A stretch of DNA of 8,696 nucleotides from Candidatus Lindowiibacteriota bacterium (GTDB lineage Bacteria; Lindowbacteria; 2-12-FULL-62-27), in assembly GCA_023249255.1 (NCBI GenBank), contig JAHFCY010000143.1:1-8696 (forward strand), given 5' to 3'. Position numbers and translations under genes: made by a program. Shown piece by piece: positions 1-5,774 of the stretch; position 1 is the first letter of the stretch; the number at the start of each line of letters is the position of its first letter. The notes under the pieces are model-generated. The model ran no database searches. It worked only from the letters and a program-made list of their open reading frames with translations, and was not told the DNA's origin.

Positions 1-1
1 C

Positions 2-37
2 GGCGTGACGGCTGAACTGACGTCCCATCTGGCGTAA
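2..37 (+). CDS. possible 3' end of an upstream gene (partial)
   Basis: The only frame open from the window edge reads GVTAELTSHLA and stops at TAA 35-37. The other two plus frames meet TGA within the first 15 bases. Genes just upstream of a large terminase subunit often encode the small subunit, but eleven residues give no family signal, so no function is assigned. The same frame continues after the stop into the terminase reading frame. Confidence 0.3.
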   Translation, partial: GVTAELTSHLA

Positions 38-88
38 ATCCAGGACGATGGGACCCGGGCCAGGCTGGCGGCGCTGGCGGATGTTGTC

Positions 89-1714
89 TTGTGGGCGCGC
101 GACAAATTCGGATGGGAGCCGAAGCCGCGGCAGGAGGAGATGCTTCGGGCGATTCTCACTCAAATCAAAATCGCGTACCGGATCGGGCGGCAATTCGGGA
201 AGACCGAGTGCCTGGCGCTGATTGTTCTCTACGTGGCGTGGGTCAAGATGTTTCCGTCAGTCCGGAATGGCGCGGCGGGGCTTCGCGGGGCGCGGATTCT
301 CATGGCGTCGGCGAAAGACGATTGGGCGGAGACGCTGTATGACCGGACCCGGGCGCTGATGGAGTTGAATGACGAAATGCGGGGGATGATTCAAGATGGG
401 GGTTCAAAGTTCAAGGTTCAAAGTTCAAAGTTTGGACTGAGCGAAGGCACAAATACGATTCGGATCAGGCTCTCTCCATATAAAAGAATCATTCTGCCGA
501 ATGGGAGTTTCATCGACTTCCGGGGGCCCGGGGACAAAGGCGAGGGACCGCGGTCAAAAACGTACGACGTGAAAATCATCGACGAGGCGGATTACATGCC
601 GAAGGCGTTCTGGGCGGCCGAGGGGCCGACGTCGATCAATGCGCCGGCTGCGTTGACGATTCTGTCGTCGACGCCGACTGGGAAGCGCGAGCATTTTTAC
701 CGCGCGTGCACGGACCCCAAGATGGGGTACAAGGAATTTCACATTTCGGGCGAAGAAAATCCGAACATGACGGAGGAGAAAAAGCGGGAACTTCTGGAGG
801 AGCTGGGGCCGGAAGGGTACGACCGCGAGATCCGCGCAAATTGGGGCAACATCATGGCCGGCGTGTTTCCGGCGGAGAGCATCGACCGGGCGATTTACGA
901 CGGCGAGTTTTTGCGGATGCGGATGGTGGCAGTCGAGACACAGGACTTGGAACGGGAGATTACGAGGCGCGTGCACGACTGGGCCGTGGCGGGGCGCTCC
1001 AAAGAATTGTTGGTCGGTTGCGATCTTGGGACGTCGGCCGGAAGTCCGTGCGAAATTTTGATCGGTGAGGTGGGCCACCCTTCGGCAGGCGCTCCGCATC
1101 CATGCTCCGCGCAAACCATGCCTGCGGGTGCGATGCCATCCGTGTCATCGGACGACCTGGATGTCATCGGGATCATCACGCTGGTTGGCGCTTCGTGGCC
1201 GCAGATTGACAACGTACTCCGGATTGTCGATCGCGAGATTCGAGTACGGTATATGGCCGTCGACGCGACTGGCGTGGGAGCGCCGGTTTGCGAGACGATG
1301 CAGTATCGCGGAGGGCTTCGGTGCGAGCTTTTGCCGTTTGACTTTTCGAGCAACCTGGTCGTGGGCGACGGGATGAGAAAGAACTCGAAAGTCTGGGCGA
1401 CGGACGCGCTCGTGTCGATGCTGCAACGGGGAAATCTTGGATTGCCGGAGGATGATGACCTTCTCTACCAGTTCCGGAATCATACGGTGGATTTGTCGAG
1501 AGGGCGGCCGAAGTATTCGAAGGTGGACGACCACATTGTCGACGCGGCCCGGTGTCTCGTGTATGCGTTTTACAAAGATTATTTTCCACAGACGGCCGTC
1601 GGCGGGCCTGCTCAAGAGTCTGTGCCGGTGGCTGAAATTCGGCAGGTCAAACAGAACACCGACGTTCAAATACATTCGGGAAAGACCAAAGTCCGTGGAA
1701 TCCCCGTCCGATAA
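89..1714 (+). CDS. phage terminase large subunit (ATPase-nuclease packaging motor)
   Basis: This is the DNA-packaging motor that cuts concatemeric phage DNA and pumps it into the prohead. The 541 residues carry the full set of motifs. An adenine-binding WEPKPRQ lies at 9-15. A Walker A variant RIGRQFGKTE lies at 31-40. Walker B IIDE is at 163-166 and the coupling motif SST at 193-195. The RNase H-like nuclease acids are D312 (VGCDLGTS), D391 (AVDATGVG) and one of D480/D481/D485 near the C-terminus. The start is uncertain. TTG at 89 is the first usual start codon, after a weak GGCGG. The preceding in-frame codons (38-88, ending ADVVL before WARDKFGW) look like a continuation of the family N-terminus but contain no ATG, GTG or TTG. 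There are two unusual loop insertions: residues 105-115 (tandem heptamer DNA) and about 326-352 (Pro/Ala/Ser rich). The next gene starts inside its 3' end. Confidence 0.95.
   Translation: MWARDKFGWEPKPRQEEMLRAILTQIKIAYRIGRQFGKTECLALIVLYVAWVKMFPSVRNGAAGLRGARILMASAKDDWAETLYDRTRALMELNDEMRGMIQDGGSKFKVQSSKFGLSEGTNTIRIRLSPYKRIILPNGSFIDFRGPGDKGEGPRSKTYDVKIIDEADYMPKAFWAAEGPTSINAPAALTILSSTPTGKREHFYRACTDPKMGYKEFHISGEENPNMTEEKKRELLEELGPEGYDREIRANWGNIMAGVFPAESIDRAIYDGEFLRMRMVAVETQDLEREITRRVHDWAVAGRSKELLVGCDLGTSAGSPCEILIGEVGHPSAGAPHPCSAQTMPAGAMPSVSSDDLDVIGIITLVGASWPQIDNVLRIVDREIRVRYMAVDATGVGAPVCETMQYRGGLRCELLPFDFSSNLVVGDGMRKNSKVWATDALVSMLQRGNLGLPEDDDLLYQFRNHTVDLSRGRPKYSKVDDHIVDAARCLVYAFYKDYFPQTAVGGPAQESVPVAEIRQVKQNTDVQIHSGKTKVRGIPVR
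402..433 (+). repeat. tandem GTTCAAA heptamers inside the terminase gene
   Basis: Four consecutive 7-base units, GTTCAAA, GTTCAAG, GTTCAAA and GTTCAAA, fill 402-429 and are followed by a partial GTTT. They are translated in frame as SKFKVQSSKF (residues 106-115). The array lies between Walker A and Walker B, where a surface loop is expected. Its composition differs from the GC-rich flanks, which suggests insertion of a short dispersed repeat. Confidence 0.85.
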
Positions 1715-2300
1715 AGACTGGCCGATCCGGAAGGTCGACGTCGTAGATGTGTGGAGAGTTGTCAGAGGGCCACTCCGAGAATGGGTCGGGATTGTGATTC
1801 ATCACGGAGCGTCGAACGCGAAGGCCAAGCGGCGCGACATTCAGGCGTACGCGAATTTTCATGTGAGGCCTGTGGCGGAGGGCGGACGGGGATATTCGGA
1901 CATGGGATACCATTTCGGGATCGAGGAAGATGGCGGGATCTGGATTTCAGATGCTGGTGACAAAGCGCGGTGGATCTGGCAACGGCCGGGAAGCCACACG
2001 AAGGCGACGAAGTCGTTGGACGGCAAGATCGTGATGCCGGCCGGGGTCAACTCGTCGTGCGTGGGAATTTGTTTTGCCGGGAATTTCGATGAGCAGGATC
2101 TGGAGCGGCCGGCATTTGAGAGCGGGGTGCGGCTGTGTGTTGAACTATTGTGCGTGGGCATTCGCGAGTCGGCCGATGTCATTTATCCCCACAACCGATT
2201 TCAGGAGAAAGACTGCCCGGGCAAGAAGTTTCCATTCGACGAATTTGTGAAGACCGTCTCGATCGAATCAAGACTACGGGCGGGGGTGAAACCCACGTGA
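1695..2300 (+). CDS. N-acetylmuramoyl-L-alanine amidase endolysin (T7-lysozyme / PGRP fold)
   Basis: This zinc amidase cleaves the bond between N-acetylmuramic acid and L-alanine in peptidoglycan at host lysis. From GTG 1695 the protein has 201 residues and every catalytic position of T7 lysozyme has a counterpart: H36 in IVIHHGAS (H17), Y72 in DMGYHFGI (Y46), H166 in YPHNRF (H122), and K172 and C174 in EKDCPG (K128, C130). The 8-residue spacing from H166 to C174 equals that in T7. No signal peptide or separate cell-wall-binding domain is visible, so export should depend on the holin encoded next. GTG 1695 follows GGGAAAG and overlaps the terminase end by 20 bases. GTG 1749 is an alternative start that still keeps the whole fold. 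The frame is open further upstream, but only as terminase sequence in another frame. The stop overlaps the holin start as GTGA. Confidence 0.9.
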   Translation: MESPSDKDWPIRKVDVVDVWRVVRGPLREWVGIVIHHGASNAKAKRRDIQAYANFHVRPVAEGGRGYSDMGYHFGIEEDGGIWISDAGDKARWIWQRPGSHTKATKSLDGKIVMPAGVNSSCVGICFAGNFDEQDLERPAFESGVRLCVELLCVGIRESADVIYPHNRFQEKDCPGKKFPFDEFVKTVSIESRLRAGVKPT

Positions 2301-2764
2301 GCCTGCTGGGATTGTTCGGAGACTTGTTTCAGGGCGGCGGCGCAGGCGGGGTCGTAAAATCCATCGGGGACGTGATCGACAAATTTGTGGAGACGGCGGA
2401 CGAGAAGCGCGCGGCGGACTTGGTCAAGGCGAAACTTCAAATGCAGGAAATGACGCTGCAACACGAATTCGAGCTGGCGGTGCGCGAGCACGATATTGAG
2501 GTGACGAAGGTCGCTGGAGAAAATATTCGCGCGGAGACGACGAGCGGAGACAAATTCACGAGCCGGGCGCGGCCGACGTTTCTCTATATCTGTAACTTCA
2601 TCCTCCTTTGGAACTACGTCGTGGTGCCGCTCCTTGGGAAGACGCCGATAGGATTTCCGGAGCCGTTGTTCTGGTTGTTCGGTTCGGTGATGCTGGGATA
2701 CGTGGGAGCGCGTACGTGGGAGAAGACCCAGTTGTTCGGGAAATCGCAGGGGGCGGGGCCATGA
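2297..2764 (+). CDS. holin, GTA-type three-transmembrane family
   Basis: This is a 155-residue membrane protein expected to form the lesions that let the amidase reach the wall. The N-terminal 30 residues are hydrophobic and Gly-rich (SLLGLFGDLF...). A charged helical stretch follows (about 32-85). The motif RARP (90-93) precedes a membrane segment at 95-114, and a second segment lies at about 123-140. This layout fits the Pfam GTA_holin_3TM family. GTG 2297 is chosen because it overlaps the amidase stop in a GTGA junction and has GGGGGTGA about 7 bases upstream. Longer starts run inside the amidase in another frame. The stop overlaps the next ATG as ATGA, so amidase, holin and the next gene are probably translationally coupled. 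Confidence 0.8.
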   Translation: MSLLGLFGDLFQGGGAGGVVKSIGDVIDKFVETADEKRAADLVKAKLQMQEMTLQHEFELAVREHDIEVTKVAGENIRAETTSGDKFTSRARPTFLYICNFILLWNYVVVPLLGKTPIGFPEPLFWLFGSVMLGYVGARTWEKTQLFGKSQGAGP

Positions 2765-3030
2765 GCGAGACGGAAGAAATCCTGGCGGCGCTGAATAATC
2801 TGAACGGCAAACAGGATGAACAGATGAACCTTTTGACCGAGATCCGGATTCAGAACGCGAAGCTCGACGGGCGGATGGACACGATCGAGTCGAAATTAAC
2901 GGGGAAGATTGCGGTGCTGACGGAGAAGGTGTCGAGCCACGCAAAGCAACTCGATTGGAATTGGAAACTATGGCTGGCTTTTTTGGGCGGGTCCGGGTTG
3001 GCGTGGGGGATATGGAAGGCGGGCGGGTAG
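2761..3030 (+). CDS. small coiled-coil membrane protein, XhlA/haemolysin-like lysis accessory
   Basis: The 89-residue protein has a long N-terminal helical region with heptad-like hydrophobic spacing (about 5-60) and a single C-terminal membrane segment at about 67-84 (WKLWLAFLGGSGLAWGIW). It lacks a signal peptide, so the coiled coil should sit in the cytoplasm with the C-terminus in or through the membrane. The layout matches the XhlA family of phage lysis accessory proteins. ATG 2761 overlaps the holin stop (ATGA) and is preceded by a very G-rich ribosome binding site. It is the last gene of the plus-strand operon and its end faces the antitoxin gene 35 bases away. The family call rests on layout and context, not on a diagnostic motif. 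Confidence 0.6.
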   Translation: MSETEEILAALNNLNGKQDEQMNLLTEIRIQNAKLDGRMDTIESKLTGKIAVLTEKVSSHAKQLDWNWKLWLAFLGGSGLAWGIWKAGG

Positions 3031-3065
3031 AGGATTACAGCCTGACTGCTTTCATATGGAAATTC

Positions 3066-3410
3066 TCAAGCGTGCGCGGTTGCAAGTCTTTTCAAAAATG
3101 GCTTTGGAACAAGGGTCATATTCTTCGGGACGAGAGCCAAGTGCGCCCCCATTTTTTCCGCCGCTTTTTTATAGAGACTTAGCAGGTGGTCCGAATCGAC
3201 CTTTTCAAGGCGTGAAACATGGGTTTGCTTCAGACCAAGGGTTTTGGCCAAATCGTCCTGCGTCCAACCGAGGAATTTACGCAGAAGGTTCAACTGCACG
3301 GGCATGGGACGCGTCATCAGTTCATCGAAATATTCGGCCGCGTACTCCGGGTCCGACATGATGGCCTTCCGGACATCCTTATCAAATTCGGGATTCTTCG
3401 TTTTATTCAT
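3066..3410 (-). CDS. higA: HigA-type antitoxin, XRE helix-turn-helix
   Basis: This 114-residue protein neutralises the adjacent RelE/HigB-like toxin and probably represses the operon. A helix-turn-helix spans about 40-75: LRKFLGWTQDDLAKTLGLKQ, then THVSRLEK, then LLSLYKKAAEKMGAHLALV, which is the usual phage-type XRE pattern. The N-terminal 35 residues are acidic and helical and may bind the toxin. Its ATG overlaps the toxin stop (ATGA), the toxin-first order typical of HigBA. Both genes look visibly more A/T-rich than the phage genes around them, which suggests separate acquisition. The symbol indicates family only. Confidence 0.8.
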   Translation of the reverse strand: MNKTKNPEFDKDVRKAIMSDPEYAAEYFDELMTRPMPVQLNLLRKFLGWTQDDLAKTLGLKQTHVSRLEKVDSDHLLSLYKKAAEKMGAHLALVPKNMTLVPKPFLKRLATAHA

Positions 3411-3766
3411 GACTGTTTTTCCAATACCTCCTTCATTCGCTTAAATGCCTTTTCGAGTTCATTCCTTGGAGTATCGTCAGATTCTTTTTCATACGCAGAC
3501 AAAAGCCAGAGATCGTCATCTTTGATGCAGAAAAAAATCCGATACTGTATTTTCTCAAAGCGACGTTTCAATTCTTTCAGCGGCTCCCAGCCTTTCAGCA
3601 TTCGGACGGTCACGTTCAATGTGTCGGGCCAAAAATCTTCAAGCGTCTGAATGTCGATATCCAGTTTGACGGCCGCCTTCTTTTTCTGACTGTTTTTACG
3701 CAACGATTCAAGATACTCGCGAACTTCTCCAGTATCACCACGTGGATAATATCGTCGGTTCAGCAT
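3407..3766 (-). CDS. higB: HigB/RelE-superfamily toxin (Gp49-like)
   Basis: This is a predicted mRNA interferase of the phage-derived Gp49/HigB branch. In the family, these toxins cut mRNA, often at the ribosome, and so stop growth. Of 119 residues, about 59-112 carry the recognisable core: GWEPLKELKRRFEKIQYRIFF, then DDDLWLLSAYEKESDDTP, then ELEKAFKRMKE. The N-terminal 55 residues are less typical. ATG 3766 has AGAAAGG 8 bases upstream and lies just downstream of a near-consensus promoter containing a palindrome. It is coupled to the antitoxin by a 4-base overlap. The position between late and early blocks suggests accessory cargo, perhaps for maintenance of the element or exclusion of other phages; that role is inference. 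Confidence 0.8.
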   Translation of the reverse strand: MLNRRYYPRGDTGEVREYLESLRKNSQKKKAAVKLDIDIQTLEDFWPDTLNVTVRMLKGWEPLKELKRRFEKIQYRIFFCIKDDDLWLLSAYEKESDDTPRNELEKAFKRMKEVLEKQS

Positions 3767-3782
3767 GTATAATACCTTTCTA

Positions 3783-3811
3783 AGTATATACCGTTATCGG
3801 TATGTTGTCAA
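3783..3811 (-). promoter_or_regulatory. sigma-70 promoter of the toxin-antitoxin operon
   Basis: On the minus strand the -35 element TTGACA (3811-3806) is separated by exactly 17 bases from the -10 element TATACT (3788-3783). Transcription should start near 3776, just before the toxin ribosome binding site. This is the best promoter match in the window. Confidence 0.85.
3788..3803. promoter_or_regulatory. palindromic operator in the promoter spacer
   Basis: ATACCG and CGGTAT form a perfect 6-base inverted repeat around a 4-base centre, filling most of the -35/-10 spacer and touching the -10 element. A dimeric XRE antitoxin bound here would block RNA polymerase, which fits autoregulation of a HigBA operon. 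Confidence 0.7.
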
Positions 3812-3905
3812 ACTTCATCCGAGGCCATGCCATGCGGGCATCCCCAATCGATGGCCAGAAGGTAGCACGACCCGCGGCGATTTGCATCGATACTGCGTGG
3901 TTTGT

Positions 3906-4103
3906 TCACAGTCCCGCTTCCTTGATGACCGAATCGATTTCGGCGCGCACCTTCTTCGGCAGGCGCTTGGACTTCTTGATTTCCGTCCGGCTTAGGAGTC
4001 CCCTTTTGAGCGACTCGGTAATGGCCTGCTTGGTCGTAAAGTATCCCTGTTGCGCGCCGGCAATCTCGTACAGCCGATCGTTGGCCTTCTTATATGATTT
4101 CAT
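3906..4103 (-). CDS. small protein with AbiEi-like N-terminus, possibly truncated
   Basis: This is a 65-residue protein. Residues 11-28 (LYEIAGAQQGYFTTKQAI) resemble the start of the winged-helix domain of AbiEi-type antitoxins of type IV systems. The rest (SLKRGLLSRTEIKKSKRLPKK, then VRAEIDSVIKEAGL) does not follow that family, and there is no AbiEii nucleotidyltransferase toxin beside it. It may be a remnant, or a stand-alone DNA-binding protein. ATG 4103 has GAGG 8 bases upstream, lying in the right arm of a perfect hairpin, so translation may be controlled. It sits upstream of the toxin-antitoxin pair on the same strand, 95 bases before that promoter. Both family and function are uncertain. 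Confidence 0.55.
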   Translation of the reverse strand: MKSYKKANDRLYEIAGAQQGYFTTKQAITESLKRGLLSRTEIKKSKRLPKKVRAEIDSVIKEAGL

Positions 4104-4109
4104 ACATAT

Positions 4110-4130
4110 TTCCTCAACTTTCTTGAGGAA
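4110..4130 (-). promoter_or_regulatory. hairpin covering the ribosome binding site
   Basis: TTCCTCAA (4130-4123 on the minus strand) and TTGAGGAA (4117-4110) form a perfect 8-base stem with a 5-base loop. The Shine-Dalgarno GAGG of the 65-residue gene lies in the second arm. It could hide the ribosome binding site in RNA or, as DNA, act as an operator for the helix-turn-helix-like product. No U-tract follows, so it is not a terminator. Confidence 0.6.
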
Positions 4131-4162
4131 TTATGTAGTAAAGTCGCAACAAAAGCCAGCGA

Positions 4163-4372
4163 TCAGGCGTTTTCCCGCGATCGCCGGAGTTGCCGGTTGT
4201 CCAACTCTTCAGAGATGTATGCCTCGTTTTCGCCGAGGAAATCGCGGATGTCGTCCACGTTGTCGAGAATGATCCTGGCAATGGCCGGCGTGACGATGCG
4301 GCTGACGTTCATGGTCCGGTCGAAAATGACGATCGCCGGGACGCCGGCGTAGGTGGTGTTACGGGAAGCCAT
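4163..4372 (-). CDS. hypothetical protein, 69 residues
   Basis: I do not recognise this protein. It is small, with a hydrophobic beta-like N-terminal half (TTYAGVPAIVIFD, then VSRIVTPAIARIIL) and an acidic helical C-terminal half (DNVDDIRDFLGENEAYISEEL) ending in RRSRENA. ATG 4372 lies inside the end of the preceding gene (14-base overlap) with AAAGAG 7 bases upstream, so the two are probably cotranslated. Its place after the DUF932 gene suggests an early phage accessory protein, but no role can be given. Confidence 0.6.
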   Translation of the reverse strand: MASRNTTYAGVPAIVIFDRTMNVSRIVTPAIARIILDNVDDIRDFLGENEAYISEELDNRQLRRSRENA

Positions 4373-4661
4373 GAGATTGCTCTTTCTCCGCCGACGGCCG
4401 AACGTCCGACATCCCTGTCACGTTCGGCACTTGGCCATCCTTGGCCGGCGGCGGGAGTAAGTTGCCCATCTCGGTCAGGAGATGAGGCGCGTGTTTGCGC
4501 ACGTAGGCGATAGCAACCCCGCGAGCGCGAGACAAGGCGATGGCGAGGATGACTTTTCGCGGGTCGGATTCGGTGAGCCGGAAATGGTCAAGCGCGATAT
4601 CCCGGCCATCACAAAAGACCGGGATGCCACTCTTGCCGATGCGGTATATGGCGGTGGACAT
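4359..4661 (-). CDS. hypothetical protein, 100 residues
   Basis: I do not recognise this protein. It starts MSTAIYRIGKSGIPVFCDGR, contains an ALSRARGVAIAYVRKHAPHLL helix, and ends in a Pro-rich, probably disordered tail (about 68-100). ATG 4661 is chosen over the upstream in-frame ATG at 4712 because AAAGGGG lies 7 bases before it. The longer version would also run through a terminator-like hairpin. It overlaps the 69-residue gene by 14 bases. The start codon lies 25 bases after the U-tract of that hairpin, which leaves no room for a separate promoter. Confidence 0.65.
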   Translation of the reverse strand: MSTAIYRIGKSGIPVFCDGRDIALDHFRLTESDPRKVILAIALSRARGVAIAYVRKHAPHLLTEMGNLLPPPAKDGQVPNVTGMSDVRPSAEKEQSHGFP

Positions 4662-4683
4662 CGATTTGCCCCTTTCATCTGCA

Positions 4684-4725
4684 GTTAAAAAATAAAGCGG
4701 CCACCGGCGCAATGCACCGGCGGCC
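4684..4725 (-). terminator. Rho-independent terminator-like hairpin after DUF932
   Basis: The minus-strand RNA forms a 12-pair stem (4725-4714 with 4710-4699) around the loop AUU, including two G-U pairs. On the plus strand these two positions would be mismatches, so the hairpin is meant for the minus strand. It is followed by GC and then UUUAUUUUUU (4696-4687). It starts 26 bases after the DUF932 stop and ends about 12 bases before the next ribosome binding site. Confidence 0.85.
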
Positions 4726-4751
4726 TTGTTGTCAACTGGGTCCCCTTTGAT

Positions 4752-5699
4752 TCAGTTCTGAATCCCCACCAACGGGACGAGAAGATTTAGCGCTCGGGTC
4801 TTGAAGTTTGACCCACGACCGAAAAGCGCACTCTCGGCGCGGCGGGACGTGCGCTCGGAATCGGAGCGGCCACGAACAGGGAGGTCGTAGTCTGCGAATT
4901 CGACTGCCGCATTCAGCGCCGCCCATGCCGTACCCCGAACGCCGGCGTAGTCGTTTCCCCGGCCGGTTTCGAAAAGACGGTGAATCGTCTCGCGCCTTCT
5001 TTTGACACTGCCGAGACTTCGTTCGGTCGGGATTTCCGGGTCGGGCACAAGCGCGGACACGTATGCACCGAGCTCGGCGGTTGTCATTTGCCGGGACGCA
5101 AGAGATTTTGAGACATCCTCCATCTTGGTGAATTGATTGTCGGCAATGCCTAACAACCGGCGGGCTTCGGTGAGTTTGTGTTTCACATTGCCGACGGTAT
5201 GTCGAATGGTGACTGCCACTCGACTGAGCAGACGGGGGAGCACGTTTGTGCAGAACACGCGCACAGGCAGGAAAAGAGCCTGCAAGGAATTCACGCCATC
5301 ATGGCCAGTGGTCAGAAGCAGAAACTTTTCGGACACGTCGTCCATGATCGTGCGGATTGTGCCGGGGAGTTTGGCGAGGATGTAAACGCGTTCGCCGTCC
5401 CGGAACGCGCCCGCCGCGTGGTAGGCGGCTTCTCCGCGGCCGACGATCTCATCGAAAAACTCGAATGCCTCCAAGTTCTGGATCGTCGAATAGCGGGGAG
5501 TTGCTGTGCCGAGGATTGTTCTGTTGTCGGAGCGGACGAGGGCGACACGGTTGACCGGCCGGCCATCGGCGAGGAAGAGCGGGTGTTTCTCTACTTCCCA
5601 CTCCAATCCTGCCGCCAAGATAGCCTCCGCGGCCGTTGCAGGTTCGTTCAGTTTTATTCCGCCCCACCTTTTGACTAACGCTTCTGAGATTGAAATCAT
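4752..5699 (-). CDS. DUF932 / phage-plasmid-like protein (TIGR03299 type)
   Basis: This 315-residue protein belongs to a family common in phages and plasmids with no agreed function. Family landmarks include PRYSTIQNLEAFEFFDEI (68-85), TGHDG (131-135), PVRVFCTNVL (145-154), IRHT (165-168), GTAWAALNAAVEFADY (256-271) and ESALFGRGSNFKTRAL (289-304). The length is normal. ATG 5699 is preferred over GTG 5708: GGAGG at 5714-5710 touches that GTG but sits 10 bases from the ATG. It lies two genes after a RecB/Cas4-type nuclease and three after an SSB-like protein. A recombination or annealing role is therefore an attractive inference, but it is not shown by any catalytic motif. Terminator-like hairpins flank it on both sides. 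Confidence 0.9.
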   Translation of the reverse strand: MISISEALVKRWGGIKLNEPATAAEAILAAGLEWEVEKHPLFLADGRPVNRVALVRSDNRTILGTATPRYSTIQNLEAFEFFDEIVGRGEAAYHAAGAFRDGERVYILAKLPGTIRTIMDDVSEKFLLLTTGHDGVNSLQALFLPVRVFCTNVLPRLLSRVAVTIRHTVGNVKHKLTEARRLLGIADNQFTKMEDVSKSLASRQMTTAELGAYVSALVPDPEIPTERSLGSVKRRRETIHRLFETGRGNDYAGVRGTAWAALNAAVEFADYDLPVRGRSDSERTSRRAESALFGRGSNFKTRALNLLVPLVGIQN

Positions 5700-5724
5700 T
5701 TTGCTCACACCTCCATTGGGATTG

Positions 5725-5767
5725 AAAAAAGAGAAACCGCCGGCGTCTGCGAAGCGGACACCGACGG
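5725..5767 (-). terminator. terminator-like hairpin upstream of DUF932
   Basis: On the minus strand, 5767-5737 folds into a stem of 11 consecutive pairs (three G-U), one mismatch and two further pairs around a small loop with UUC. It is followed by UUUCUCUUUUUU (5736-5725). The gene before it stops at 5775 and the DUF932 ribosome binding site starts 10 bases after the U-tract. Confidence 0.8.
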
Positions 5768-5774
5768 CCTGTGA

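Noticed and set aside
402-433. CRISPR-like array
   Set aside because: Units are 7 bases, directly tandem without spacers, and lie inside a coding gene.
3802-4272. Plus-strand frame covering the toxin promoter and two minus genes
   Set aside because: It overlaps a near-consensus promoter, a hairpin and the better supported minus-strand genes.
5178-5678. Long plus-strand frame opposite DUF932
   Set aside because: It is antisense to a well-supported family member and shows no recognisable protein pattern.
5706-5708. GTG as start of the DUF932 gene
   Set aside because: GGAGG lies one base away, too close for initiation; ATG 5699 has 10-base spacing.
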